Shown here piece after piece: positions 17,198 to 26,727 of a DNA stretch of 64,000 nt. Both the position numbers and the translations under genes were made by a program. Position 1 is the stretch's first letter. Each line of letters starts with the position of its first letter. The stretch lies in the NCBI RefSeq assembly GCF_035207705.1, contig NZ_CP128187.1:1612001-1676000 (forward strand), given 5' to 3'. The notes beneath the pieces are model-generated. The model was not told where the DNA came from and ran no database searches. It saw only the letters and a list, made by a program, of their open reading frames with translations. Source of the DNA: Maribacter sp. BPC-D8 (GTDB lineage Bacteria; Bacteroidota; Bacteroidia; Flavobacteriales; Flavobacteriaceae).

Positions 17198-19585
17198 ATG
17201 GCAAAAAAGGCAACTAAATCAAAGCCAAAACCTACTAAAAAGCGCACACCGTTTAAATTATCCAAACAGAATAAAATCATTTTGGGTAGTTTATTGATGC
17301 TCTTCAGTATTGCATTGTTCTTTTCATTTATTTCATTTTACTTTAACTGGCAAGATGACCAAAGTCTATTGTCTGAATTTAAAGACCGTAATGAACTTGC
17401 AAAAAACTTACTGAATAAATTCGGAGCAAGCATTAGCCACTTTTTCATGTATAAGGGCTTTGGTGTAGCTTCACTAATTATTCCGTTTCTAATCTGTATT
17501 ACAGGTATTTACCTCTTTTTAGGTCTACCTTTAAAAGCATTGTTCAAAAAATGGATTTGGGGTCTATTATTCATTATTTGGATTTCTATTGCCCTAGGTT
17601 TCTTTGCAACCACTAGCCCACTCTTAGGCGGATTGGTAGGTTTCGAGATGAACGATTTCTTACAAGATTACGCTGGTAAAATTGGCGTATTACTTTTATT
17701 GGTATTCGGACTCATATTTATTGTAGTACGTTTATTTGAAGTTACTCCTGAAGGAATTTCTTCTTTCTTTAATTCTAGAAAAGAAGCTATTTCAACAGAA
17801 TTTAAAGCCAACCAAGAACGTAAGGCTACTAAAAAGAAAGAACAGAAAGAGCAAGATGATATTCTTACTACCTCGTTAGAAGAAGAGGGTCCTGTTATTT
17901 TAGACACCTATACGCACAAGGCAGAAATTCCTCTTTTAGAAAAAGAGAAAAAAGCTAACGATTTTGAAGTAACCGTACCAGAACCTGAGCCAGAAGAATC
18001 ATTGGCAATGGAGGTTGAGTCGGTTGTTGAAGAACCCGAAGAAATTGATGTTCTTGCAAACAAACTTGTAGATGATTTTGGGGAGTTCGACCCTACCCTA
18101 GAATTGGGCAACTACAAATTCCCAACACTTGATCTTTTAGATCCTCATGGAGCTACTGGTGGCATTACCATCAACCAAGAAGAATTAGAAGAAAACAAGA
18201 ACAAAATTGTTGAGACCCTAAAAAATTATAAAATCGGAATTGCCCAAATTAAGGCAACCATTGGTCCGACAGTAACATTATACGAAATAGTACCAGAAGC
18301 AGGTGTAAGAATATCGAAGATTAAAAATCTTGAAGATGATATAGCACTATCATTAGCGGCATTGGGTATTCGTATCATTGCCCCTATTCCTGGTAAAGGT
18401 ACCATTGGTATCGAAGTACCTAACAAAAATTCATCGATCGTATCAATGCGTTCAGTAATTGCCTCTAGCAAATTTCAAAAGGCAGAAATGGAATTACCAA
18501 TCGCATTCGGTAAGACTATTAGTAACGAAACCTTTGTAGTAGATTTAGCAAAAATGCCTCACCTATTAATGGCAGGTGCAACTGGTCAAGGTAAATCGGT
18601 AGGTTTAAATGCAGTACTTACTTCGTTATTATACAAAAAGCATCCGGCAGAAGTGAAATTTATTTTGGTCGATCCAAAAAAAGTTGAACTTACACTTTAC
18701 AATAAAATTGAACGTCATTTCTTAGCTAAGCTTCCTGATTCTGAAGAAGCTATTATCACAGACAACACAAAAGTAATTCACACCCTGAATTCACTTTGTA
18801 TTGAAATGGATAATAGATATGAATTGTTGAAATTAGCGATGGTTCGTAACCTTAAAGAATACAACACGAAGTTTAAGGCTAGAAAATTGAATCCGAATGA
18901 CGGACACAAATTCTTACCATACATTGTTTTAGTAATTGATGAGTTTGCCGATTTGATCATGACAGCCGGTAAAGAGGTAGAAACGCCCGTAGCAAGACTT
19001 GCACAACTAGCAAGAGCAATTGGTATACATTTGATCATCGCAACCCAGAGACCTTCTGTAAACGTTATTACAGGTATCATCAAAGCCAACTTCCCTGCGA
19101 GGTTAGCTTTTAGAGTAACTTCTAAAATTGATTCAAGAACTATATTAGATACCGCAGGTGCAGATCAATTAATTGGTAGAGGAGATATGTTGTTTACACA
19201 AGGTAATGATGTCACCCGTATTCAATGTGCATTTGTCGACACCCCAGAGGTAGCAAAAATTGTGGAATTCATTGGTAGTCAGCGTGCTTACCCAGACGCA
19301 CACGAATTACCTGAGTACGTCGGTGAAGATTCTGGCACGAGTCTTGATAATAACGTGTCTGACAGGGATGCAAAGTTTCGCGAAGCTGCTGAAGTTATCG
19401 TAATTGCTCAACAAGGTTCTGCTTCTTTAATTCAACGAAAATTGAAATTAGGGTATAATAGAGCTGGTAGAATTATTGATCAATTAGAAGCCGCAGGCAT
19501 TGTAGGTCCGTTTGAAGGTAGTAAAGCACGACAGGTTTATGTATCTGACATGGTTGCCCTTCAACAAATTTTGGATAATGAATAA
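17198..19585 (+). CDS. ftsK: DNA translocase FtsK/SpoIIIE
   Basis: A 795-residue septal DNA pump. Four N-terminal transmembrane helices lie at about 25-190. An acidic, variable linker follows (about 200-310, rich in Glu and Pro). The motor has Walker A GATGQGKS at 460-467 and Walker B LVIDEFADL. The C-terminal gamma winged-helix (about 725-790) has GSASLIQRKLKLGYNRAGR, which recognises polar KOPS-like sequences. It moves chromosome ends and aids XerCD dimer resolution at division. Confidence 0.96.
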   Translation: MAKKATKSKPKPTKKRTPFKLSKQNKIILGSLLMLFSIALFFSFISFYFNWQDDQSLLSEFKDRNELAKNLLNKFGASISHFFMYKGFGVASLIIPFLICITGIYLFLGLPLKALFKKWIWGLLFIIWISIALGFFATTSPLLGGLVGFEMNDFLQDYAGKIGVLLLLVFGLIFIVVRLFEVTPEGISSFFNSRKEAISTEFKANQERKATKKKEQKEQDDILTTSLEEEGPVILDTYTHKAEIPLLEKEKKANDFEVTVPEPEPEESLAMEVESVVEEPEEIDVLANKLVDDFGEFDPTLELGNYKFPTLDLLDPHGATGGITINQEELEENKNKIVETLKNYKIGIAQIKATIGPTVTLYEIVPEAGVRISKIKNLEDDIALSLAALGIRIIAPIPGKGTIGIEVPNKNSSIVSMRSVIASSKFQKAEMELPIAFGKTISNETFVVDLAKMPHLLMAGATGQGKSVGLNAVLTSLLYKKHPAEVKFILVDPKKVELTLYNKIERHFLAKLPDSEEAIITDNTKVIHTLNSLCIEMDNRYELLKLAMVRNLKEYNTKFKARKLNPNDGHKFLPYIVLVIDEFADLIMTAGKEVETPVARLAQLARAIGIHLIIATQRPSVNVITGIIKANFPARLAFRVTSKIDSRTILDTAGADQLIGRGDMLFTQGNDVTRIQCAFVDTPEVAKIVEFIGSQRAYPDAHELPEYVGEDSGTSLDNNVSDRDAKFREAAEVIVIAQQGSASLIQRKLKLGYNRAGRIIDQLEAAGIVGPFEGSKARQVYVSDMVALQQILDNE

Positions 19586-19595
19586 TATTAAAAAG

Positions 19596-20240
19596 ATGAA
19601 GAAAGTTATTATTGTATTGACGATTATGTTTACCGCAACCTTTGCTAACGCACAAGGTTCAGATAAAGCAAAAGCCCTACTTGATGAAGTTTATAATAAA
19701 GTACAGAGCTATGACAACATCTTTGTAGACTTCAAATTTGATTTAAAGAATACAGATGCAGGTATCAACCAAGAGACAAGAGGAGATGTTACCCTTGCTG
19801 GCGATAAATACATGTTCAATTACTTAGGTTCTCAGCAAATTTTTGACGGTAACAAAGTATACACTATCGTACCAGAAAATGAAGAAGTTACTATTGAAGA
19901 CAAGTCTGATGATGAAAACGCCATGACTCCTTCTAAAATGCTGACTTTCTACAAAGAAGGACACAACTACGCTTGGGATATTCTACAAAATATTCAAGGG
20001 AGAAAAATACAATACGTAAAATTGACCCCTATCGATTCTGACACCGAAATAAAGTCAAGATTATTAGGTATAGATATGGGCACAAAGCACATTTACAACT
20101 TAATTGAAACAGGTAAGAATGGTACAAAAACAACGATCACTGTTAATTCTTTTAAAACAGATCAAACTTTGTCCAAAACCTTATTTACTTTTGATGAAGC
20201 TAAATACAAGGATGAAGGTTATTTCATTCTAAGAAATTAG
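19596..20240 (+). CDS. Outer-membrane lipoprotein carrier LolA-like protein
   Basis: About 214 residues from MKKVIIVL, with a signal peptide ending at ANAQ. The rest is a LolA-type half-barrel (DFKFDLKNTDAG, LAGDKYMFNYLG, QIFDGNKVYTIVPENEEV). The protein shuttles lipoproteins through the periplasm. The frame is also open upstream from 19512, but that would be inside ftsK and would bury the signal peptide. Starts at 19578 or 19596 are the realistic choices. It sits between ftsK and an LptF/LptG permease, a normal flavobacterial envelope cluster. Confidence 0.88.
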   Translation: MKKVIIVLTIMFTATFANAQGSDKAKALLDEVYNKVQSYDNIFVDFKFDLKNTDAGINQETRGDVTLAGDKYMFNYLGSQQIFDGNKVYTIVPENEEVTIEDKSDDENAMTPSKMLTFYKEGHNYAWDILQNIQGRKIQYVKLTPIDSDTEIKSRLLGIDMGTKHIYNLIETGKNGTKTTITVNSFKTDQTLSKTLFTFDEAKYKDEGYFILRN

Positions 20241-20245
20241 AACTA

Positions 20246-21754
20246 TTGAGAATACTAGACCGATATATCCTATCAAGGTTCGTTTTTAATTTTGTCAGTT
20301 CGTTTGTAATATTGATGTTCATCTTCATATTCCAAACGATTTGGCTTTTTATTGATGATCTGGCGGGTAAAGGTTTAGATATTGTCATTATTGGTAAGTT
20401 CTTGTTTTATTTAATGCCAGATCTTACTGAAAAAGTACTGCCACTTACCGTACTTTTATCTTCCATTTTAACCTTTGGCTCTATTGCAGAAAATTATGAA
20501 TTCGCTGCAATGAAGGCATCAGGTATTTCTCTGCAACGTTCTATGTTGAGTTTAATCATATTCGTAACCATTTTAGGCGGAGTCACTTTTTTCTTTGCTA
20601 ATAACGTTATTCCCCTATCACAAAGAAAAATATACAACCTCCGTAGAAATATTGCTAAGGTAAAACCTGCAGCAGTTGTCTCTGAAGGCGTTTTCAGTGA
20701 TTTTGAAGGAATGAACATTAAGGTAGATGAAAAATATGGTGATAATGATCGTTTTCTTAAAAACGTAATCATTCATAGAAAGTCTGCAAACAACCTGAAC
20801 ACTACCGTCATCAAATCTAAATCGGGCGAATTAATAAGTAGCGAAGACTCAGACGTTATACAATTGGTATTAACAGATGGTCATTACTACGAAGACATCA
20901 CCTCGAAAAGTAATGATAGCAAAATGAAATTCCCTTTTGCTCAGGCAGATTTCGATACGTATACAATGAACATCGAAATTCCTGAAATTAATAATGATGA
21001 TTTAGAAGAAGAGCGCGATATCAGTACCGATAAAATGAAGAATATATCGCGACTTTCAAAAGATATCGATTCTTTACGTGGCGATAACTATCGTATTGTT
21101 CGTGCATTTTCTAAAAACATAGAAGGTAGAACAGGTATGTTTTCTCCTTTGGTTGCCAAAAACAATGATTCCACAAAAACGGATATGATCCGTAAAAAAG
21201 ATTCTGTTTTAAATGCGAAAGCAATTATCGCTATGAAAAATATAGCGCTGCAAGATTCTATAAATGATAATTTTCTTGTCCTTTTTCCAGATTGGCAACA
21301 GATTCAGATATTAAGTAGTGCAAAAAATGCCACAACTAGTATTTTAGGTACTGTAAGTGGTAAAAAAGAAGAAATGCAGAAGAGATATAAAATCTACAAT
21401 ATGCACATTCTTTCGCTTCATAATAAATATGCATTAGCGTTCTCGTGTATCATTCTTTTCTTTGTAGGTGCTCCATTAGGTGCTATTATTAGAAAAGGAG
21501 GACTAGGTTTACCTATGGTAATTGCCATAGTACTTTTCCTAATTTATTATTTTATAGGAGTTTTCGCAAGCAATTACGCCAAAGAAGGTAATATACACCC
21601 AATGTTAGGTGCCTGGCTAGCAACGTTGATTATGCTACCTTTAGGTTTTATATTAACCAAAAGAGCAACAGAAGATAAAGGATTGATGGATTTCGGATTT
21701 ATAGCCGATTTCTTCAAAAAAATATTTAAGAAAAAAGATAAAGCTGATTCTTAA
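20246..21754 (+). CDS. LptF/LptG family permease (YjgP/YjgQ)
   Basis: A 502-residue inner-membrane protein with a TTG start 6 bases after the lolA-like stop. Three N-terminal helices come first (FVFNFVSSFVILMFIFIFQT and the LTVLLSSILTFGSIAENYE block). A large periplasmic beta-jellyroll region with an insert spans about 120-395, and three C-terminal helices follow. It is part of the LptB2FG ABC extractor that drives lipopolysaccharide to the outer membrane. The periplasmic insert (about residues 245-370) is longer than in E. coli LptF, which is common in Bacteroidota. Confidence 0.9.
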   Translation: MRILDRYILSRFVFNFVSSFVILMFIFIFQTIWLFIDDLAGKGLDIVIIGKFLFYLMPDLTEKVLPLTVLLSSILTFGSIAENYEFAAMKASGISLQRSMLSLIIFVTILGGVTFFFANNVIPLSQRKIYNLRRNIAKVKPAAVVSEGVFSDFEGMNIKVDEKYGDNDRFLKNVIIHRKSANNLNTTVIKSKSGELISSEDSDVIQLVLTDGHYYEDITSKSNDSKMKFPFAQADFDTYTMNIEIPEINNDDLEEERDISTDKMKNISRLSKDIDSLRGDNYRIVRAFSKNIEGRTGMFSPLVAKNNDSTKTDMIRKKDSVLNAKAIIAMKNIALQDSINDNFLVLFPDWQQIQILSSAKNATTSILGTVSGKKEEMQKRYKIYNMHILSLHNKYALAFSCIILFFVGAPLGAIIRKGGLGLPMVIAIVLFLIYYFIGVFASNYAKEGNIHPMLGAWLATLIMLPLGFILTKRATEDKGLMDFGFIADFFKKIFKKKDKADS

Positions 21755-21756
21755 CC

Positions 21757-22893
21757 ATGACAGATCTTAGTACAATACAATTGAATAGTATAGAAGAAGC
21801 GATTGAAGATATTCGCGCCGGTAAAGTAATTATCGTTGTTGATGATGAAAATCGTGAAAATGAAGGAGATTTTTTAGCAGCCGCTGAACTCGCTACAACA
21901 GAGACGGTCAATTTTATGGCAACTCACGGTAGAGGTCTTATTTGTGCCCCATTAACCGAAGGTCGTTGTAAAGACCTAGGCTTACATATGATGGTAAGTA
22001 CCAATACCGATCCTTTAGAAACGGCATTTACCGTATCTGTAGATTTAAGAGGAAAAGGAGTTACCACAGGTATTTCTGCCGGTGATAGGTCTAAAACGGT
22101 TATAGCATTAACCGAAAGTGATACTAAACCCCATGATTTAGCGAGACCAGGACATATATTTCCGTTAGTAGCTAAAGAAGGTGGCGTATTAAGAAGAACA
22201 GGGCACACCGAAGCTGCTATTGATTTTGCGCGATTAGCAGGATTACAACCTGCAGGAATCATTGTAGAGATCATGAATGAAGATGGTACCATGGCACGCT
22301 TACCTCAATTGGTAGATGTTGCTAAAAGATTCGATCTTAAAATTGTCTCTATTGAATCTCTTGTTGCCTATAGAATGGAGCATGATAGCTTAATCGACAA
22401 AGAAGTAGATTTTGATATTAACACTCGTTTTGGTGAATTTAGATTACGAGCTTATAAGCAAACTACAAACAACCATATTCATATTGCATTAACTAAAGGT
22501 TCTTGGTCTTCAGATGAAAAAATCTTAACCAGAATCAACTCTACCCTTATCAACAATGATATTTTAGGAACATTGACACATAACCCAGACGAAAAGTTAG
22601 AGGATATGTTCAATAAAATTAATGAAGAAGGTAAAGGAGCAATTGTTTTTATCAATCAAGATTCAGAATCTCTTAATTTACTTTCTAGGTTAAAAGAGTT
22701 GAAAGAATTGCAAAAACAAGGCGTTCATAAAGCACCTAAGATAGAAATGGATAATCGTGACTTCGGAATCGGAGCTCAAATTTTACATGATTTAGGTATT
22801 CACAAAATGAAACTAATGACCAACAGTACCCAAGCGAAACGCGTAGGTATTGTCGGATACGGATTAGAGATTTTAGAATATGTGAAGTATTAA
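21757..22893 (+). CDS. ribB: 3,4-dihydroxy-2-butanone 4-phosphate synthase RibB(A) with degenerate GTP cyclohydrolase II half
   Basis: A 378-residue riboflavin biosynthesis enzyme. The N-terminal half (about 1-205) has all DHBP synthase motifs: DDENRENEGDF, THGRGLICAPL, and HTEAAIDFARLAGL. It converts ribulose 5-phosphate to DHBP. The C-terminal half aligns in shape with GTP cyclohydrolase II but contains no cysteine at all. The C-x(n)-CxC zinc site and the usual GQEGRGIGL-type loop are missing. GTP cyclohydrolase activity is therefore unlikely and must come from another gene. It starts 2 bases after the lptF-like stop. Confidence 0.93.
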   Translation: MTDLSTIQLNSIEEAIEDIRAGKVIIVVDDENRENEGDFLAAAELATTETVNFMATHGRGLICAPLTEGRCKDLGLHMMVSTNTDPLETAFTVSVDLRGKGVTTGISAGDRSKTVIALTESDTKPHDLARPGHIFPLVAKEGGVLRRTGHTEAAIDFARLAGLQPAGIIVEIMNEDGTMARLPQLVDVAKRFDLKIVSIESLVAYRMEHDSLIDKEVDFDINTRFGEFRLRAYKQTTNNHIHIALTKGSWSSDEKILTRINSTLINNDILGTLTHNPDEKLEDMFNKINEEGKGAIVFINQDSESLNLLSRLKELKELQKQGVHKAPKIEMDNRDFGIGAQILHDLGIHKMKLMTNSTQAKRVGIVGYGLEILEYVKY

Positions 22894-22897
22894 TAGT

Positions 22898-24091
22898 TTA
22901 AACAAACTTTGACAATACATCTTTCATTTCAGCTGCACGTTCAGCAACCTGTTCTTCTGTCCAGCTTAGTTTTACAAGACATGAGATGGTTCTGCCTACC
23001 CACGCATCAGATTTTGAAAAATCAGATTTAGAATAGTCAGGTAACTGATTAACAACCTCTTGCGGCAACTTACCTAAAGATCTTTTATGGGTTAAATGCT
23101 CCCATTTTTTATAGTAATGCCAGTTATTATCAAACCAGTAAAAACAAGCATCTACACCAGCCTCACCTAAAGCTGTATGTGCTTTTTTTGCTATTTCTGT
23201 AGTTGGCAAAAAGAAAGAGATAAATGAATAATTCTCCACTCCCCCTTCTGGCACTTTTCTAAATGTAATATTAGAAAGCGGCGATAAGGCATTTCTTAAA
23301 ACGGTGTAATTTTTCTTTTGGATGGACAAGAAATAATCTAAGCGCTCAATTTGCGCACAGCCCACTGCTGCATGTAATTCTGAAATTCTAAAATTATACC
23401 CTAAAAACGGATGCGTTTCCGTTCCGCGATTGTTACCCACATGATCATGACCGTGATCGGAGTAATGATCTGCATTCATTTTATACTGTTCGTTGTTGGT
23501 TATAATTGCTCCGCCTTCGCCACAAGTTATCGTTTTCACGTAATCAAAAGAGAAACAACCTAAATCACCATAACTACCCAAAGGCTTACCGTCATAACTA
23601 CCACCTATAGCCTGGCAGGCATCTTCTAACAGCAATAAATGATGTTTATCACAAATAGCCTTCAATGCACCCAAATCTGCCATAGAGCCGCACATATGAA
23701 CTGGCATGACTACTTTAGTTTTATCGGTGATAGCATTTTCTACAGCTTCTGGACTTAAGGTTAAGGTATCATCAACATCAACAAGAATGGGTATTGCACC
23801 AATAGCCAAAATAGATTCAAAACTTGCTACAAATGTAAAAGTTGGCATTATCACCTCGTCACCTGCTCCAACACCTGCACTTGCAAGCGCAACTGTTAAT
23901 GCGGCTGTACCACTACTTACCAATTGTGCATATTTAGATTCCATTCGCTTCGATAAAGCTTCTTCAAGCTCTAATGCCTTCCAGTGGTTATTTCGCATTC
24001 CGTCAAAACCGTAACGCATTAATACCCCAGAATCTAGAACATCTTGAACTTGACTTTTCTCACTCTCTCCAAACAACTCAAAACCTGGCAT
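22898..24091 (-). CDS. DegT/DnrJ/EryC1/StrS family aminotransferase
   Basis: A 397-residue PLP enzyme. The active-site lysine is in the motif FDYVKTITCGEGG, and the substrate-loop blocks SSGTAALTVALASAG and EDACQAIGGSYDG are typical of sugar aminotransferases of this family. They make amino sugars for lipopolysaccharide or glycans from keto-sugar nucleotides. No sugar-nucleotide genes are nearby, so the product is unknown. It converges on ribB with only 4 bases between the stops. Confidence 0.88.
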   Translation of the reverse strand: MPGFELFGESEKSQVQDVLDSGVLMRYGFDGMRNNHWKALELEEALSKRMESKYAQLVSSGTAALTVALASAGVGAGDEVIMPTFTFVASFESILAIGAIPILVDVDDTLTLSPEAVENAITDKTKVVMPVHMCGSMADLGALKAICDKHHLLLLEDACQAIGGSYDGKPLGSYGDLGCFSFDYVKTITCGEGGAIITNNEQYKMNADHYSDHGHDHVGNNRGTETHPFLGYNFRISELHAAVGCAQIERLDYFLSIQKKNYTVLRNALSPLSNITFRKVPEGGVENYSFISFFLPTTEIAKKAHTALGEAGVDACFYWFDNNWHYYKKWEHLTHKRSLGKLPQEVVNQLPDYSKSDFSKSDAWVGRTISCLVKLSWTEEQVAERAAEMKDVLSKFV

Positions 24092-24258
24092 GCTATCTTA
24101 TTTTATATTGTAGTACAAATTTTGCTTAAATTATTGGTATAACCAACAACAAAACCTACAAATATCAACAAAGGATAAGCATTCCATTCTTCCGTAAAAA
24201 CGATGAAAGTTCAATCAAAATAGCAACAAAAGCTATTAAAGATCAACTACTCATAAAT

Positions 24259-26394
24259 CTACTTAAAACCCTGGTAACCAAAAGACTTCATTTGTTCAAA
24301 TGCATCAGTAACCGTTTTTACAGGTAATTTACAGGTGTTATTCTGACATACATAAATAAAGGTTTCGTTTTCATTAAAACGATCTTTAAAAAGAGAAATA
24401 TCACTCTCAACGATAGAGCCTACGGTGATCGAATTAACAATGTATGCGCTATTTAATTCTGATAACATACTTGTCGCATCTTTACCGACAACCACTATTT
24501 CATAAAAAGGATATACTTGTTGCAAAAGCAAAGACCCCCAAGCGCCATAGCTTACGGCATGACTTTCAAAATCATCTGTAATTAAAGACCCCATTACCGC
24601 TGCCTTTTTTAAATAATCGGTATTGTATTCTAAATGACCAATTCGTAAAAAATTCTGCGCCATAATAGCATTGGCAGAAGGCACCACCCCATCAGAAGTA
24701 TTAATTATACTCGGCACCAAATCACTAGAAACATTATAATAGAACAACTCAGAATTACTCTTATATTTTTCTGAACCTATATTCATTAACTCTTTTGACG
24801 TCTGTAGATACGAGACGTCTAAAGTAACTTCGTACAAGGCAAAGGCACTTTTGGCTAGAAAAGCATAATCTTCTAAGAACACCTCTTTCTGCTTACTATC
24901 TTTTGTATAAGAATGCACCAATTGTGCATCTTTATAATTATACTCCTTTAAATAGTTAAAAACCGACACTGCCTCGGTTAAATATTTTTCATCACCAAAA
25001 GCCTTGTACGCTTCTAAAAGTCCGTCAATTAGAAGAGCGTTCCACGATGTCAAAATCTTAAAATCTTTGGTAGGCTTTTCTCTTTTTTGTCGCGCTTGAT
25101 ATAAAGTCGATTTCCAATTCTCCTTTTTCTTATCAAAGGCTTCTTCACTTATTTCGAACGCCTTTAAAATTTCACCCTTAGAAGTGGTATTGTTCAATAC
25201 AAAATTACCGTCTTCCCAAACCTGACTATCGGCTATATTGAAGTACTTGGAGAATAATTCAAAGTCATCACCTAATAACGACTGCAGTTCTTCCTTCTTC
25301 CAAACATAATAGACACCTTCTTCCCCTTTGGTATCAGCATCCATAGCACTAAAATATCCACCTTCTTCATTTCGCATTTCAGACTTCAAAAATTTCAGCG
25401 TTTCTTCCACCTTAGTTTTGTACTCCTTATTTTCAGTCAACTTATAGGCTTTTGAAAGTAAATACACGAGTTGTGCGTTATCATACAGCATCTTTTCAAA
25501 ATGAGGTACTTTCCAAGTATTATCAGTGCTATATCTAAAAAATCCGCCATCTACATGATCATAGATTCCCCCATGTATCACCTTATCCAACGTATTAATA
25601 ACATGATTTTCAGCTTCGCTATTTTGTTGCAGCACGGCATAATCTAATAACATTGTCAAATTAGCAGGTAGTATAAATTTCTGTTGACCCAGATTACCAC
25701 CCCATTGTTTGTCCCAAACCGTAGCCCACTCCGTAATACCGTTCACAAACTTATCTGGTGTAATGGCATTCGCTAATTGTTTTGCTGGCTGCTCATAAAC
25801 TTCTTGTACACCATCTGCCAGCATGGTGGCATACTCCGTCATTTTCTCCGGATTCTTTTCATATTCAGAACTGAATTTGACTAGAATATTCTTCCATTCT
25901 TCTTTCTCAAAATATGTACCCAAAAATACCGGACTACCATTAGGCATAATAATAGCATTCATGGGCCACCCTCCTGTTCCGTTTACCAATTGCAGTGCGG
26001 TTTGGTAGACCATATCAAGATCCGGTCGTTCTTCGCGGTCTACCTTAATACTAACAAACTTATCGTTCATAAGCTTAGCTACTTCGGTATCTTCAAAAGA
26101 TTCCTCTTCCATAACATGACACCAGTGGCAGGTTGAATACCCCACACTTAAAACCACTAGCTTATTTTCTTCGGATGCTTTTTTAAAAACATCATCTGAC
26201 CAAGCTTTCCAATCTACAGGGTTATGTGCATGTTGTAATAAATACGGACTAGTTTCATGTATAAGATCATTGGTGAATTCGTGGTCATTATTGGCTCCTG
26301 TATCATCATCATTCTTATTTTGATTCTTGCACGAAACCAAAATGATAGTACAAACCAATACATAAAACAAGCTTTTAATCTTCATAATTCTCAA
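24259..26394 (-). CDS. DUF255/YyaL-type thioredoxin-domain lipoprotein
   Basis: About 708-711 residues; the start may be the ATG at 26385 (MKIKSLF). It has a lipoprotein signal with lipobox LVSC. The N-terminal thioredoxin-like DUF255 domain has the motif [16 protein letters not shown]. The rest is a six-hairpin-like (alpha/alpha) barrel resembling N-acylglucosamine epimerase folds ([25 protein letters not shown]). Relatives include human SPATA20. The function is not firmly known; a periplasmic redox or sugar-related role is only inference. Confidence 0.88.
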   Translation of the reverse strand: MRIMKIKSLFYVLVCTIILVSCKNQNKNDDDTGANNDHEFTNDLIHETSPYLLQHAHNPVDWKAWSDDVFKKASEENKLVVLSVGYSTCHWCHVMEEESFEDTEVAKLMNDKFVSIKVDREERPDLDMVYQTALQLVNGTGGWPMNAIIMPNGSPVFLGTYFEKEEWKNILVKFSSEYEKNPEKMTEYATMLADGVQEVYEQPAKQLANAITPDKFVNGITEWATVWDKQWGGNLGQQKFILPANLTMLLDYAVLQQNSEAENHVINTLDKVIHGGIYDHVDGGFFRYSTDNTWKVPHFEKMLYDNAQLVYLLSKAYKLTENKEYKTKVEETLKFLKSEMRNEEGGYFSAMDADTKGEEGVYYVWKKEELQSLLGDDFELFSKYFNIADSQVWEDGNFVLNNTTSKGEILKAFEISEEAFDKKKENWKSTLYQARQKREKPTKDFKILTSWNALLIDGLLEAYKAFGDEKYLTEAVSVFNYLKEYNYKDAQLVHSYTKDSKQKEVFLEDYAFLAKSAFALYEVTLDVSYLQTSKELMNIGSEKYKSNSELFYYNVSSDLVPSIINTSDGVVPSANAIMAQNFLRIGHLEYNTDYLKKAAVMGSLITDDFESHAVSYGAWGSLLLQQVYPFYEIVVVGKDATSMLSELNSAYIVNSITVGSIVESDISLFKDRFNENETFIYVCQNNTCKLPVKTVTDAFEQMKSFGYQGFK

Positions 26395-26727
26395 ATAATA
26401 GATTCAAAGATATATTTAATTTATCTATCACAAACTTCTAGAAATTCGCTCTCAATTAAGAAATATATTTCCTGCCATAATTGCGAAATAGACAGTAATT
26501 AAAAACAATATCGAGAAATACTTAAATCTAATGGATTAAAAATGATGTTATCATAAATATATCACCCATAAATTACCGTATCACTGGCATACACAATGTA
26601 TTTGCACCATAATTACTAGTGTTCGCTTCATTTGTCTTATTGCTCCTTCTTACCTACTTCTATATTTGTTGTGTTAAAATCTGTTAAAAAGGTTTACAAC
26701 AAATAACAACTTAAAACTTAATTAATT
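26395..26727. other. Intergenic region upstream of susC-like gene
   Basis: A 333-base AT-rich gap with no coding region that I can support. It holds a candidate flavobacterial promoter close to the susC-like gene. Nothing else stands out. Confidence 0.6.
26640..26668 (+). promoter_or_regulatory. Candidate Bacteroidota-type promoter for the susCD operon
   Basis: TTG at 26640-26642, then 18 bases, then TATATTTG at 26661-26668, which fits the TAnnTTTG -7 element of Bacteroidota sigma-A promoters. It lies 60 bases upstream of the susC start. Confidence 0.45.

Noticed and set aside
19512..19595. N-terminal extension of the lolA-like gene into ftsK
   Set aside because: It lies within ftsK and would place the signal peptide internally; starts at 19578 or 19596 fit better.
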